Shown in pieces: positions 34,622 to 43,142 of a stretch of DNA of 64,000 nt. Origin of the DNA: JAENVU01 sp038250905 (GTDB lineage Bacteria > Actinomycetota > Acidimicrobiia > IMCC26256 > JAENVU01). Both the position numbers and the translations under genes were made by a program. The stretch covers positions 149,394 to 213,393 of the forward strand of contig JBBSBV010000002.1 of NCBI GenBank assembly GCA_038250905.1, written 5' to 3'. Positions within the stretch are counted from its first letter, which is position 1. Each line of letters opens with the position of its first letter. The notes under the pieces are model-generated. The model was given only the letters and a program-made list of their open reading frames with translations, was not told where the DNA came from and searched no databases.

Positions 34622-37600
34622 GATTCCCCCGCCAGGTCGCGGCGCAACCGCACGGTCGTACCGGCATCCGTGGAGTCGATCAACAGGTGGTCGACGAGTT
34701 GCCTCGCGATGGCCAGGCCCCGACCGCGGCCCGTCGGGCGCGGCCGCTCCCGCCAGTGCCCGGCGTCGGTGACCAGCATGGTGACGGTGGTGCCGCTCAT
34801 CGTTCCCGCGACCGAGAATTCTCCATCACCGGGACCATACGCGTGCTCGATCGCATTGGCGGCCACCTCGTTCACCGCGAGGAGCAACTCCCCGATCTCC
34901 TCCGGGCGCGCGCCGTGGACGCGGAGCCACTCACCGGCGACCCGCCGGAGGCGGGCCAGCTCCGTCGCATCGGTCCGCAGCGCCATGCGGAGGTCGCCAC
35001 TCGGCGAATCCGGCCGGAGCAGGAGCAACGCCACGTCGTCCGACGCGGGTTGGCCGCCGAGCGCGTCCGCGATGAGCCAGTCCGCGAACTCCTCCAGCGT
35101 CCGCGGTTCCCGGCGGCCGACCGTCGCGGATGCCGCGAGCCGATCCAGGCCGGCATCGAACGGTTCGCCCCGCCGCTCGACCAGGCCGTCGGTGTAGAAC
35201 ACCAGGGTCTCCCCCGCCGCGACCACGATGTCGATCGATTCGAACCGGGCGCCGCTCGTCGCGCCGAGCGGCGGACCGCGTCCCTCCCACACCACGTGGA
35301 CCGAGCCGTCCACGCGCTGCACGAGGGGCGGCGGGTGGCCCGCGCTGGCGAGCGTCACGACACCGGACAGCGGATCGATCACCCCGACGAGCACCGTCGC
35401 CATGTCGGCACCGGCCGACGCCATGCAGTAGCTGTTGAGCCGGGCAAGGAGGGTGGCCGGGTCCTGGCCGTCGAACGCGCAGTACCGCACCAGCGTGCGG
35501 AGGTTGCCCATCCACGTCGCCGCCGAGATGCCATGACCGACGACGTCGCCGATCGCCACGAGCAGGGATCCGCCCGGGAGTTCGAAGGCGTCGTACCAGT
35601 CGCCCCCGACCTGCACGTCGACCGCCCCCGGGAGATAGCGGGCTGCGATCTCCATCCCGGTCATGGCGTCGAGTCGCTCGGGGAGGAGCGCGAGCTGGAG
35701 CGCCGACGCGGTCGCGTACTGCTGCTCGAACTGCAGGGCGTTGTCGATCGCGGGGGCGACCCGCCGGGCGATCTCACCCGCGAGCACGAGGTCCTCGGAT
35801 TCGTAGTGGCGATCGGTCCCTCGCAAGCCGAAGGCGATCACACCGAGGAGTCCGTCGGGTCCCGGAAGGGGCGCGACGACCAGCGACTGGATCTCGACGG
35901 CGCGCCCCTGCCGGCTCTCGTCGGGTTCCGCGAGGCTTGCGAGGACGTCGAACGGCATGTGTTCGAACAGCAGCGGCTCACCGGTACGCATCACCACGGC
36001 GGGCGGAGCCGGGCTGTCGATCGCGTGCAGGGTCGGCCGCTCGTCGAGGTCGTAGTAGTCGACGGCCTCGGCATCGGTGCTGGCGAAGGCGGCGAGGCGG
36101 ACCGAGCGGCCGTCGTCGGTCGGACGGTAGATGGCGCACGCGTCGGCGACGCTCGGCAATACCACCTGCACGATCGCGTCGAGCCGGGCCTGCGAGTCGA
36201 GGTCGACGGCAAGGATGTCACTGATGCCCGCGAGCACGCTGAGGCGCGCTCGCGCCCGTTCGGCATCGTGCGCGAGGTAGGTGTTCTCGATCAACTGTTC
36301 GAAACGCTGGCCGAGCTGCCGGGCGAGGTCGAGGTCGCCCTCGTGGTACCGACGGCCCGACTCCTCGGTGCACGCGAACACCGCGACCCCGAGGTCGCGC
36401 CCGGCGCGCTGGAGCGGCACGAGGATCACCGACCGGGCGCCGTGGGCTTCGGCGAACGCCCGCTCCTCCTGGTCGTCACTCGACACGAACGCCACCCGCT
36501 GTGGGACATCGACCTCGGCCACGAGCACCGGGTCCGGCCCCGGGATCGCGGCCCGGATCCGATCCACGTCGGTCGGCCACCGTTGCTCGGCCCCGATGAG
36601 CAGCGCCTGTTTCGCCGGATCCACGTGGGCCGCGGCGAACCGACGGGGCAGTCCGGCACGGGGCGAGATGTAGAGCACGCAGAAGTCGGCGAACTCGGGG
36701 ACCGCCACCTGCGTGACCCGATCCCAGTCCTGGACCGGGTCGCTGTCGGCGAGCATCGCGTTGGCTACCCCGATGAGCAGTGCCGCGCGCTCTCGGCGCT
36801 TCTGCTCGGTGATGTCGACGGCGACGACGCCCATACCGAGCGGTCGCCCCGCAGCCGACCGGACCGGGTACTGCTCGACGAGCCAGTGCCGCTCCGCACC
36901 GGTGACGGCCGAGTTCACCCCACCGACCTCGACCGAACGATCGCCCGCCGCGACCGCGAGGCCGGGGACCAACTCGTCGAGGCGACGGTCCAGCGACTCG
37001 TCCACCGGTCGCCCGGTCATCTCCGCGAACCGCTCGTTCAGCCCGACGGCCGCCTGGTCGAGGTCGAAGAACGCGAACCCGAACGGTCCGTTCTCGAGGA
37101 GCGTGTCGAGTCGGCCGACCGTCTCCTCGAGTCGCGCGTGGGCGTCCGCGAGTTGACGCTCCCCCTCGCGCCGCACCGTCGTCTCGACCACGACCATGCC
37201 CACACCGATGACCGCACCCGACTCACCGTGTACCGGGTAACAGCTGTGCTCGAACGAACGGATGACCCCGGGGTGCGCCGGAGTCTCACCCTCGAGCGCC
37301 ACTCCCAGGATCCGCTCACCCGACGCAAGGGTCGACCGCACGTTGTCCGCGATGGCGTCGCCGAGACGCGGCAACACCTCGGCGACCTTGCGGCCGCCGT
37401 GCTCGGCGACCGCGATGCCGTCGATCTCGGCCTGTTGGTCGTTGACCCAGACGAATGCGAGGTCGGGATCCACGAACGCGAGCCCGACCGGGGCGCTGTC
37501 CGACGTGGCCCGGAGGATCGCCTCGCTCGCGCGGTGTGCCTCTTCTGCCATGGTCAACTCGGTGACGTCCAGGGTGACCCCGATCCAGTCGCCGGGCGCG

Positions 37601-38958
37601 AGCCGCCGCCCACGGGTCTCGACCCACCGGATCGAACCGTCGGAATGGGCGATGCGGTACCGGACCGAGAACTCGCCGTCACCCCGGTCCGCCGCGACCA
37701 CCGCCTTGATCAACAACGGGTGGTCCTCGACGAGGATCGGCGCGACGAACCCCTCCCAGGTGCCGTCGTAACTCCCGGGCGCCAGGCCGACCAGCGTCTC
37801 GAGTTCGGGGGACCACACACCTTCGCGGCGGTCGGCATTCCACCGCCACGAGCCCATCCGAGCGGCCGCGAACGCGAGCCGCGATTCGATCTCCCGGGCC
37901 TGGTTGCGTGCCTCCGCCTCGACGCGGGCCGTGATGTCGATCGAGATACCGACCCACTGCACGATCGCGCCGGCCGCGTCCCGCACCGGCGACCCGCGGC
38001 CTTCGATCCACCGGACCGAGCCGTCGGGGCGCACGACGCGGTGTTCCATGCTGAAGTCGCGTTCGGTCGCGGTCGCCCGCTCGACGGTCCGGCGCGCCGC
38101 GTCCCGGTCGTCGGGGTGGATCGCCGCGACGAATCCGTCGAAGGTCCCGTCGAAGGTTCCCGGGGCGAACCCGAACAAGGTTTCGAGCTCGGGGGACCAG
38201 CGCACCGAACCCGACGCCGGGCTCCAGTGCCAGACGCCCATGCCCGCCGCACCGAACGCGAGCCGGCTCTCGATGTCTCGCTCGCGTAGCTCGTCCTCGG
38301 TCCGCGTCCGCGCGATGGCCGCGCCGAGGATGTTCGCCACGCTACGGAGCACCACGACGTCGTCATCCGTGAAGGCGCGACGCTCGTCCGAGTACGCGGC
38401 GATCACGCCGAACGGACAACCGGGCAGCCGGATGATCGCGGTGAGCGCGGCCTGTGCCACCCCACCCAGGAGTTGGGCGCCGATCGCGACTCCCGGTCCG
38501 ACCCCTCCGGCGCCGGCGGTCACCACGACGGGTTCGTCGCGGCGGACGGACTCGGCCTCGATGACGTCGGCATCGGGGTCGATCACCGTGTCGGTCGCCA
38601 ACCCGAGACCCGCCACGAGGCGGAGGCGGTCGTCCGGCGCGAGCGCGAACACGCCGACGTGCTCGGCGTCGAGCAGGGTCGTCACCACTTCCATGGCCCG
38701 GGAGAAGAGTTCGTCAGCATCGACACCGCTCAGTGCCAACCGACCGAGGTCGGCGACGGTCGCGATCTCGGTTTCGCGGAGCTGGGTCGCGTCGGCCGGA
38801 CCGTTCGGCACCCGCGTCGACGGGCGCCGTCCCGACGCCGGCTCCGAGCCGGGAGGCCCGGCGCCGCTCACCGCACACCTGCCATCGCCGGGACCCGGTT
38901 CACCGGGCCGCCTTACCCCGAGGCGGGTGCGGTGAAACCAGGAGAAGAGTTTTTTCAC
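34618..38958 (-). CDS. Giant multi-PAS/GAF sensor with PP2C and HATPase domains
   Basis: 1446 residues from GTG 38958. Approximate order: GAF (60-230), PAS (245-360), PAS (365-480), PAS (490-620), PAS (625-740), GAF (750-910), GAF (920-1085), SpoIIE/PP2C (1095-1310; QVGGDWYDAFEL, GDVVGHGISAATW, YTDGLVERR) and HATPase_c (1320-end; VNEVAANAIEHAYG, GRGLAIARQLV). No membrane helix, so a cytoplasmic integrator. It heads the operon phosphatase/STAS/anti-sigma/sigma and should control that sigma factor. Two PAS copies (RWSPELETLFGFAPG, VWSPELETLVGLAPG) are similar, suggesting internal duplication. Confidence 0.9.
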   Translation of the reverse strand: MKKLFSWFHRTRLGVRRPGEPGPGDGRCAVSGAGPPGSEPASGRRPSTRVPNGPADATQLRETEIATVADLGRLALSGVDADELFSRAMEVVTTLLDAEHVGVFALAPDDRLRLVAGLGLATDTVIDPDADVIEAESVRRDEPVVVTAGAGGVGPGVAIGAQLLGGVAQAALTAIIRLPGCPFGVIAAYSDERRAFTDDDVVVLRSVANILGAAIARTRTEDELRERDIESRLAFGAAGMGVWHWSPASGSVRWSPELETLFGFAPGTFDGTFDGFVAAIHPDDRDAARRTVERATATERDFSMEHRVVRPDGSVRWIEGRGSPVRDAAGAIVQWVGISIDITARVEAEARNQAREIESRLAFAAARMGSWRWNADRREGVWSPELETLVGLAPGSYDGTWEGFVAPILVEDHPLLIKAVVAADRGDGEFSVRYRIAHSDGSIRWVETRGRRLAPGDWIGVTLDVTELTMAEEAHRASEAILRATSDSAPVGLAFVDPDLAFVWVNDQQAEIDGIAVAEHGGRKVAEVLPRLGDAIADNVRSTLASGERILGVALEGETPAHPGVIRSFEHSCYPVHGESGAVIGVGMVVVETTVRREGERQLADAHARLEETVGRLDTLLENGPFGFAFFDLDQAAVGLNERFAEMTGRPVDESLDRRLDELVPGLAVAAGDRSVEVGGVNSAVTGAERHWLVEQYPVRSAAGRPLGMGVVAVDITEQKRRERAALLIGVANAMLADSDPVQDWDRVTQVAVPEFADFCVLYISPRAGLPRRFAAAHVDPAKQALLIGAEQRWPTDVDRIRAAIPGPDPVLVAEVDVPQRVAFVSSDDQEERAFAEAHGARSVILVPLQRAGRDLGVAVFACTEESGRRYHEGDLDLARQLGQRFEQLIENTYLAHDAERARARLSVLAGISDILAVDLDSQARLDAIVQVVLPSVADACAIYRPTDDGRSVRLAAFASTDAEAVDYYDLDERPTLHAIDSPAPPAVVMRTGEPLLFEHMPFDVLASLAEPDESRQGRAVEIQSLVVAPLPGPDGLLGVIAFGLRGTDRHYESEDLVLAGEIARRVAPAIDNALQFEQQYATASALQLALLPERLDAMTGMEIAARYLPGAVDVQVGGDWYDAFELPGGSLLVAIGDVVGHGISAATWMGNLRTLVRYCAFDGQDPATLLARLNSYCMASAGADMATVLVGVIDPLSGVVTLASAGHPPPLVQRVDGSVHVVWEGRGPPLGATSGARFESIDIVVAAGETLVFYTDGLVERRGEPFDAGLDRLAASATVGRREPRTLEEFADWLIADALGGQPASDDVALLLLRPDSPSGDLRMALRTDATELARLRRVAGEWLRVHGARPEEIGELLLAVNEVAANAIEHAYGPGDGEFSVAGTMSGTTVTMLVTDAGHWRERPRPTGRGRGLAIARQLVDHLLIDSTDAGTTVRLRRDLAGES

Positions 38959-39111
38959 GCCGCTGGGATGGTCCGCTTCGGTGGTCTGCGTCGACGGCCC
39001 GGAGGACCGCGGCCTCGACGCGGGATGCGCGGGGCCGGAACCGAGGGTAACCGTCTCACGACGATCCCCGCCCGGTCCGCGACTCATCCGACGCGACATC
39101 GGAACTCGACC

Positions 39112-39137
39112 GGTTGCCGGTCGGGGTCGGTGGGTAC
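39112..39137 (+). promoter_or_regulatory. SigB/SigF-type promoter directly before the second sigma gene
   Basis: GGTTGC (39112-39117), 14-bp spacer, GGGTAC (39132-39137). The ATG at 39147 follows after exactly 9 nt, implying a leaderless mRNA. Confidence 0.72.
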
Positions 39138-39146
39138 ACCCGCCTC

Positions 39147-40004
39147 ATGGAGCGATCCGATCTCGACGGAGGGAGCGCGCGCCCGACCCGGCCCGGCCAG
39201 TTCGCGGAACCCGGCGCCTTCGCCGCGGCCGACCCGCGGACGCTCGAACTCTTCGCCCGGTACCGGCGGACCGGCTCACGGGAGTTGCGCAACGAACTGA
39301 TCGAGCGGCACATCCCGCTGGCCGACAGCCTCGCCCGCCGCTACCTCCGACGCGGCGAGTCCTTCGACGATCTCCGCCAGGTGGCACTGGTCGGTCTCCT
39401 CAAAGCGGTCGAGCGCTTCGAACCGGGACGCGGGACCCCGTTCGGTGCGTTCGCGATCCCCACCGTCCGGGGCGAGCTCCGCCGCCATTTCCGCGACCTC
39501 GGGTGGGCGATCAAGGTTCCCCGCCGGCTCCAGGAGATGCACCTGCAGCTCGACGGTGTGGCGAGCCGGCTCGCCCACGGCCTCGGGCGGCCACCGACGA
39601 TCGCAGAGATCGCCGCCGACATGGAGACCACCGAGGAATCGGTACTCGAAGCCCTCGAGATCGCCGACATGTACCGGCTGCGTTCGCTGGACGCACCACC
39701 CCGGACACCCGGACTCGGCGGCACGACCGCCGACCGGGTCGGCGCGACGGACCCCGACCTCGAGCGGGCGGAGTCGCGGATCGCGCTGGACTCGATGCTC
39801 GAGGAGCTGTCCGAGCGCGACCGCCGGATCCTGCTCCTGCGGTACTTCGAGGACATGACCCAGAACGAGATCGCCGAGACCATCGGGGTCAGCCAGATGC
39901 ACATCTCGCGACTCATCACGCGGAGCCTCGCCAAGCTCCGCGCGTCCAATGCCGAAGGCGACCCGGCCGACGACTCCCACGAACCGAAGGACGACACCCC
40001 ATGA
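39147..40004 (+). CDS. SigB/SigF-family RNA polymerase sigma factor, second copy
   Basis: 285 residues. Region 2 SFDDLRQVALVGLLKAVERFE, FGAFAIPTVRGELRRHFRD; region 3 RPPTIAEIAADMETTEE; region 4 MTQNEIAETIGVSQMHISRL. It is a paralogue of the sigma factor at 33.1 kb with extra N- and C-terminal tails. Start ATG 39147 is 9 nt after a stress-type -10, so it may activate itself or be driven by the other sigma. Its stop overlaps the next gene (ATGA). Confidence 0.92.
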   Translation: MERSDLDGGSARPTRPGQFAEPGAFAAADPRTLELFARYRRTGSRELRNELIERHIPLADSLARRYLRRGESFDDLRQVALVGLLKAVERFEPGRGTPFGAFAIPTVRGELRRHFRDLGWAIKVPRRLQEMHLQLDGVASRLAHGLGRPPTIAEIAADMETTEESVLEALEIADMYRLRSLDAPPRTPGLGGTTADRVGATDPDLERAESRIALDSMLEELSERDRRILLLRYFEDMTQNEIAETIGVSQMHISRLITRSLAKLRASNAEGDPADDSHEPKDDTP

Positions 40005-40525
40005 CCGACGCCGAACGCTCCGCGCCCCGGGGCCCGCCACCCGACCGCTTTCGGGGTGACGCGTACGTTTCGGAACCTCGCCGCGAGGGCACCTCAGTCA
40101 GACTCCGCAATGAGAGCTGTCCTCCGATGATCCCAGGTCGCATCTTCCAGATCAGTCTCGAATCCTCCCCGAGCAGTGTGCGCGAGGCGCGACGGTTCTT
40201 CGTGCGGGTCGCGGACGAGATCGGCCTCTCTCCGGAGCACCGCGAACTCGGCGCCCTCGCACTGAGTGAACTCGTGACCAACGCGGTGGTCCACGGATCG
40301 GGTCCGGTCGAGGTCACTGCGAAGGACCAGGGCGAGGCCATGCGCTGGGAGGTGGCCGACGCCAGTCCGGTCGCGCCACGACAACGCACCGCGATGCCCG
40401 ACGCCTCCAGTGGCCGCGGCCTCGCGATCGTCGCCGCGGTCGCCGGTGCATGGGGCTGCGACAACGCCGACACTTCCGGCGGCGGCAAGACCGTGTGGTT
40501 CAGTCTCCCGGTCGATCCGCGGTAA
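40001..40525 (+). CDS. HATPase anti-sigma regulatory protein
   Basis: 174 residues; ATG 40001 overlaps the sigma stop. The C-terminal 130 residues are a GHKL ATPase of the SpoIIAB/RsbW group: ALSELVTNAVVHGSG (N-box), SGRGLAIVAAV and GGGKTVWFSL. The first ~40 residues are Arg/Pro-rich and may be poorly conserved; ATG 40127 is an alternative core start. Likely the cognate anti-sigma of the gene upstream. Confidence 0.85.
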   Translation: MTDAERSAPRGPPPDRFRGDAYVSEPRREGTSVRLRNESCPPMIPGRIFQISLESSPSSVREARRFFVRVADEIGLSPEHRELGALALSELVTNAVVHGSGPVEVTAKDQGEAMRWEVADASPVAPRQRTAMPDASSGRGLAIVAAVAGAWGCDNADTSGGGKTVWFSLPVDPR

Positions 40526-40551
40526 CGCTCCGGACGCCCCGGTTCCGGACG

Positions 40552-40592
40552 CGACGAAGCCGCCGCGCCCGGGGGCAGCGGCGGCTTCGTCG
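40552..40592. terminator. Bidirectional hairpin terminator
   Basis: A 15-bp stem (40552-40566 with 40578-40592) and an 11-nt loop separate the anti-sigma gene from convergent CsbD. The outer stem shares GACGAAGC with the 20.57 kb terminator. Confidence 0.85.
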
Positions 40593-40602
40593 GTGAGAGG
40601 AA

Positions 40603-40791
40603 CTAGCTGCGGGCGCTGTCGATCTTGTCCTCGACCCAGTCCTTGGCGTCTTCGACCTTCTGCTTGACCTTGCCGGCCGTTTCGTCGGCCTTGCCTTCGC
40701 GGCGCAGGTCCGAGTTGCCGGTCAGGTCGCCGGCCGCCTGCTTCGCCTTGCCCTTGGCCTCGTCGAACTTGCCTTCCATCGTGTGCTCCAT
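40603..40791 (-). CDS. CsbD-family stress protein
   Basis: 62 residues, hydrophilic, Lys/Asp/Ala-rich: KFDEAKGKAKQAAGDLTGN and REGKADETAGKVKQKVED. CsbD is a classic SigB-regulon protein of unknown molecular role. Start ATG 40791; ATG 40779 with GGAG upstream is an alternative. A stress-type promoter lies at 40819-40845. Confidence 0.92.
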   Translation of the reverse strand: MEHTMEGKFDEAKGKAKQAAGDLTGNSDLRREGKADETAGKVKQKVEDAKDWVEDKIDSARS

Positions 40792-40818
40792 TCGTTGGGA
40801 TGTGGTCGTTCCGATCAG

Positions 40819-40845
40819 CTACCCACTCGACGATCCGCGGAAACC
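40819..40845 (-). promoter_or_regulatory. SigB/SigF-type promoter for csbD
   Basis: Minus strand GGTTTC (40840-40845), 15-bp spacer, GGGTAG (40819-40824), 27 bp before the ATG at 40791. Confidence 0.75.
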
Positions 40846-40870
40846 CGCGCGCTCGTCGCCACAGGGCGGA

Positions 40871-40996
40871 TCACGCGGCGGGACTCCAGAAATCGTCCGC
40901 GTCCTCGCTGGCGAGAGGGTCCGACCCGTCGTCGTCGTCCCAGCCCTGGTCGGACAACCGGTTGAACACTGCGGCCAAGAGTCGGAACATCGTCAT
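40871..40996 (-). CDS. Small acidic protein, 41 aa
   Basis: ATG 40996 with GGGAGG upstream opens a 41-residue frame: a hydrophobic/basic N-terminus (MTMFRLLAAVFNRL) followed by a strongly acidic tail (DDDDGSDP, SEDADDFW). No known family. It has a good ribosome site and its own stress-type promoter (41037-41063), which argue for a real gene. Confidence 0.6.
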   Translation of the reverse strand: MTMFRLLAAVFNRLSDQGWDDDDGSDPLASEDADDFWSPAA

Positions 40997-41036
40997 TTGC
41001 CTCCCAGATGAGCGGACCCTCATCACCCGAAAGGCC

Positions 41037-41063
41037 GTACCCGCCCGAGCCGGCCGAGAAACC
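41037..41063 (-). promoter_or_regulatory. SigB/SigF-type promoter for the 41-aa gene
   Basis: Minus strand GGTTTC (41058-41063), 15-bp spacer, GGGTAC (41037-41042), 40 bp before the ATG at 40996. Confidence 0.7.
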
Positions 41064-41100
41064 CGCACCCACCGGCGGGCCGCGGCCCGCCGGGGAGGGC

Positions 41101-41127
41101 GTTTGGTCGGGGGATCCGGGCGGGTAC
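41101..41127 (+). promoter_or_regulatory. SigB/SigF-type promoter upstream of whiB
   Basis: GTTTGG (41101-41106), 15-bp spacer, GGGTAC (41122-41127), 113 bp before the ATG at 41241. It is divergent from the promoter at 41037-41063. Confidence 0.6.
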
Positions 41128-41240
41128 AGACCCCTTCGCGGTGCCCGGCCCAGCTTCCTGGCACGCGCGCCCCGGAATGATGACCGGAAATGAAGACGGG
41201 GAATGAAGACCGACGCACTCCACAAGGACGGTGATGACCG

Positions 41241-41636
41241 ATGACCCAGTCGCTCCCGCGCTCGGACACGGATGCCGAGGCGCAGCAGCCCGGGACGGTC
41301 GAGACGGCGATCCTGGAGCGGTCTCGCGCCCCCCTACCCGAATGGTTCGCGATCGCCGCGTGCAGGGGCCGGGCCGAACTCTTCTACCCGCGGCCGCACG
41401 AGACTCCGCCGGACCGCCGGTCCCGTGAACGCCGGGCGAGCTACGTGTGCCAGGTGTGTCCGGCAATCGACGAGTGCCGGCGCTGGGCGCGCCAGCATCG
41501 CGAGTTCGGCTACTGGGGTGGGGAGTCCGAGGAGATGCGACGGGCCGCGGGCTTCCCGCCGATGACCACGCCCCACCACTGGCGGGCCCGCCCCAGCCGT
41601 GCCGACGGGCTCCCGCGACCGGGCCGTCTCGGCTGA
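41241..41636 (+). CDS. WhiB-family Fe-S transcription regulator
   Basis: 131 residues. Four Cys cluster ligands (C41 in AIAACRG, then CQVCPAIDEC) bind a [4Fe-4S] cluster, followed by the turn motif GYWGGES and an Arg-rich C-terminus. WhiB proteins bind the main sigma factor region 4 and respond to O2, NO or redox; found only in actinobacteria and their phages. Start ATG 41241. It lies among stress genes, consistent with a redox role. Confidence 0.92.
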   Translation: MTQSLPRSDTDAEAQQPGTVETAILERSRAPLPEWFAIAACRGRAELFYPRPHETPPDRRSRERRASYVCQVCPAIDECRRWARQHREFGYWGGESEEMRRAAGFPPMTTPHHWRARPSRADGLPRPGRLG

Positions 41637-41644
41637 CGGGTGAA

Positions 41645-42877
41645 TCAGGGGCGCGCCGCTCGTGGCGTTCCCCGCTCGTCGGCTTCCGGGTCGACGGGCG
41701 CGGCGCTCCGGTGGCGCGACGCGGCGCGCCGACCGACCTCGTCGGAGACATCGTCGGCCAGGTCGTCGAGGTGGTCCGCGGCTTCGGCTCCGATACTCAG
41801 GACTTCCTCCACGACCTCGCGTCGGTCGGCCCACACGTCGCGCGCGACCACCTGGAGCGCGCCGGCAACCGGGATCGCGAGCAGCGCGCCGAGGAGCCCG
41901 GCGAGCTCGACCCCGACGAGCACGGCGAGGAGCACGCCGAGCGGGTTCAGGTGCACCGCCTTGGCCATGATCGTGGTCTGCAGCACGTGGTTCTCGAACA
42001 GCTGGTAGACGACGAAGAAGATGATGGTGGCGATACCGGCACCCGGTGAGTCGATGAGCGCGACGAAGATCGCCGGGATCGCACCGAGGATCGCACCCAC
42101 CAGCGGGATCATGTCCGCGAAGGCCACCCACAACGCGAGGACGAACGCGAACGGGATGAAGAGGGACCGTAACCAGATGTAGATGGCGGTCCCGGCGATC
42201 AGCGAGATCAGCAGATTCCCGGCCATGTACCCGGTGACTGCTCGCGCCGCGTCGGAAGCGACGCGGCGGAGGTGGTTCGCCCGATCGTGCGGGAACAACT
42301 CGATGAGGAACGCCCCGATCCGTGGCCCCTGCAACAGCATGAGGAAGATCAGGACCAGGATGGTGAGGGTGGCGATCGTCCCCGTCACCACGGTGCCCGC
42401 CGCCGACACCAGGCCGTTCGAGTTGGTCAGTTGCTTGCGGAGCTTGGGCAGGTTGTCGCGGGCGAACTTCTGGGCGCCGATGTCCTTCAGCCAATGGCCG
42501 ACCTGTCCTTTGCCGTGCTCCGCGTTGCGGATGATGCGCGGCAGGTCACCCGTGAACGTGTTGGATGCGTCGTAGATCGGGCTGGCGAACGCGTAGATCA
42601 GGCCGGCGATCGCGACGATGCCGATCACGAACACTGTCATCGTGGCGACGCTCCGGCGGAGGTGGAGTCGCTGCTCCATCCAGTGCACGGGCGGCGAGAG
42701 GGCAATCGCGAAGAAGGCGGCGACCACTACGAGCGCGAGCACCGTGGCGATGCGCGATGCGAGGGTGAAGGCGAGGAAGCTGCCCCCGACGACGAGGACG
42801 CCGATTCCCCAGAACGCGAAGTACCGCCGGAATGGCGGCCCGCCCCGCTCGGACTCGGTATCCGTCTCGGAGGTCAC
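41645..42877 (-). CDS. AI-2E/PerM-family membrane transporter
   Basis: 410 residues, about eight helices. Family pattern: MEQRLHLRRSVATMTVF, long soluble loop (~100-150), then FADMIPLVGAILGAIPAIFVAL and FENHVLQTTIMAKAVHLNPL. AI-2E proteins export small signals or ions (some are Na+/H+ antiporters); the substrate here is unknown. Acidic/Arg-rich C-tail. Convergent with whiB. Confidence 0.87.
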   Translation of the reverse strand: MTSETDTESERGGPPFRRYFAFWGIGVLVVGGSFLAFTLASRIATVLALVVVAAFFAIALSPPVHWMEQRLHLRRSVATMTVFVIGIVAIAGLIYAFASPIYDASNTFTGDLPRIIRNAEHGKGQVGHWLKDIGAQKFARDNLPKLRKQLTNSNGLVSAAGTVVTGTIATLTILVLIFLMLLQGPRIGAFLIELFPHDRANHLRRVASDAARAVTGYMAGNLLISLIAGTAIYIWLRSLFIPFAFVLALWVAFADMIPLVGAILGAIPAIFVALIDSPGAGIATIIFFVVYQLFENHVLQTTIMAKAVHLNPLGVLLAVLVGVELAGLLGALLAIPVAGALQVVARDVWADRREVVEEVLSIGAEAADHLDDLADDVSDEVGRRAASRHRSAAPVDPEADERGTPRAARP

Positions 42878-43142
42878 CGGCCCGTCCTTCCCGTTGTGGC
42901 GTTACGCAAACCCTTGCCTCTCCGATGGGTTCGGACCCCAGCACGTTACGTGTGAACGAGGGGTGCGGGCCGGTAGACGCCACCGATGCCGGGGCCGGCC
43001 CGGCGAGCGCACTCGCTGCGTCGGACGCACCGACGTCCCAGGGCCGCCGTGGCCGTGACGGCAGTCACACATCCGGCGGGTGGTCCGCGGCCGGACCCAC
43101 TGCAAGGACACCAATGCTCTCTGGCGACCCGAAGGGACACCC

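Noticed and set aside
34687..38289. 1200-residue plus-strand open frame
   Set aside because: Exact antisense of the multi-PAS/GAF phosphatase; Arg/Asp/Gly-rich without motifs.
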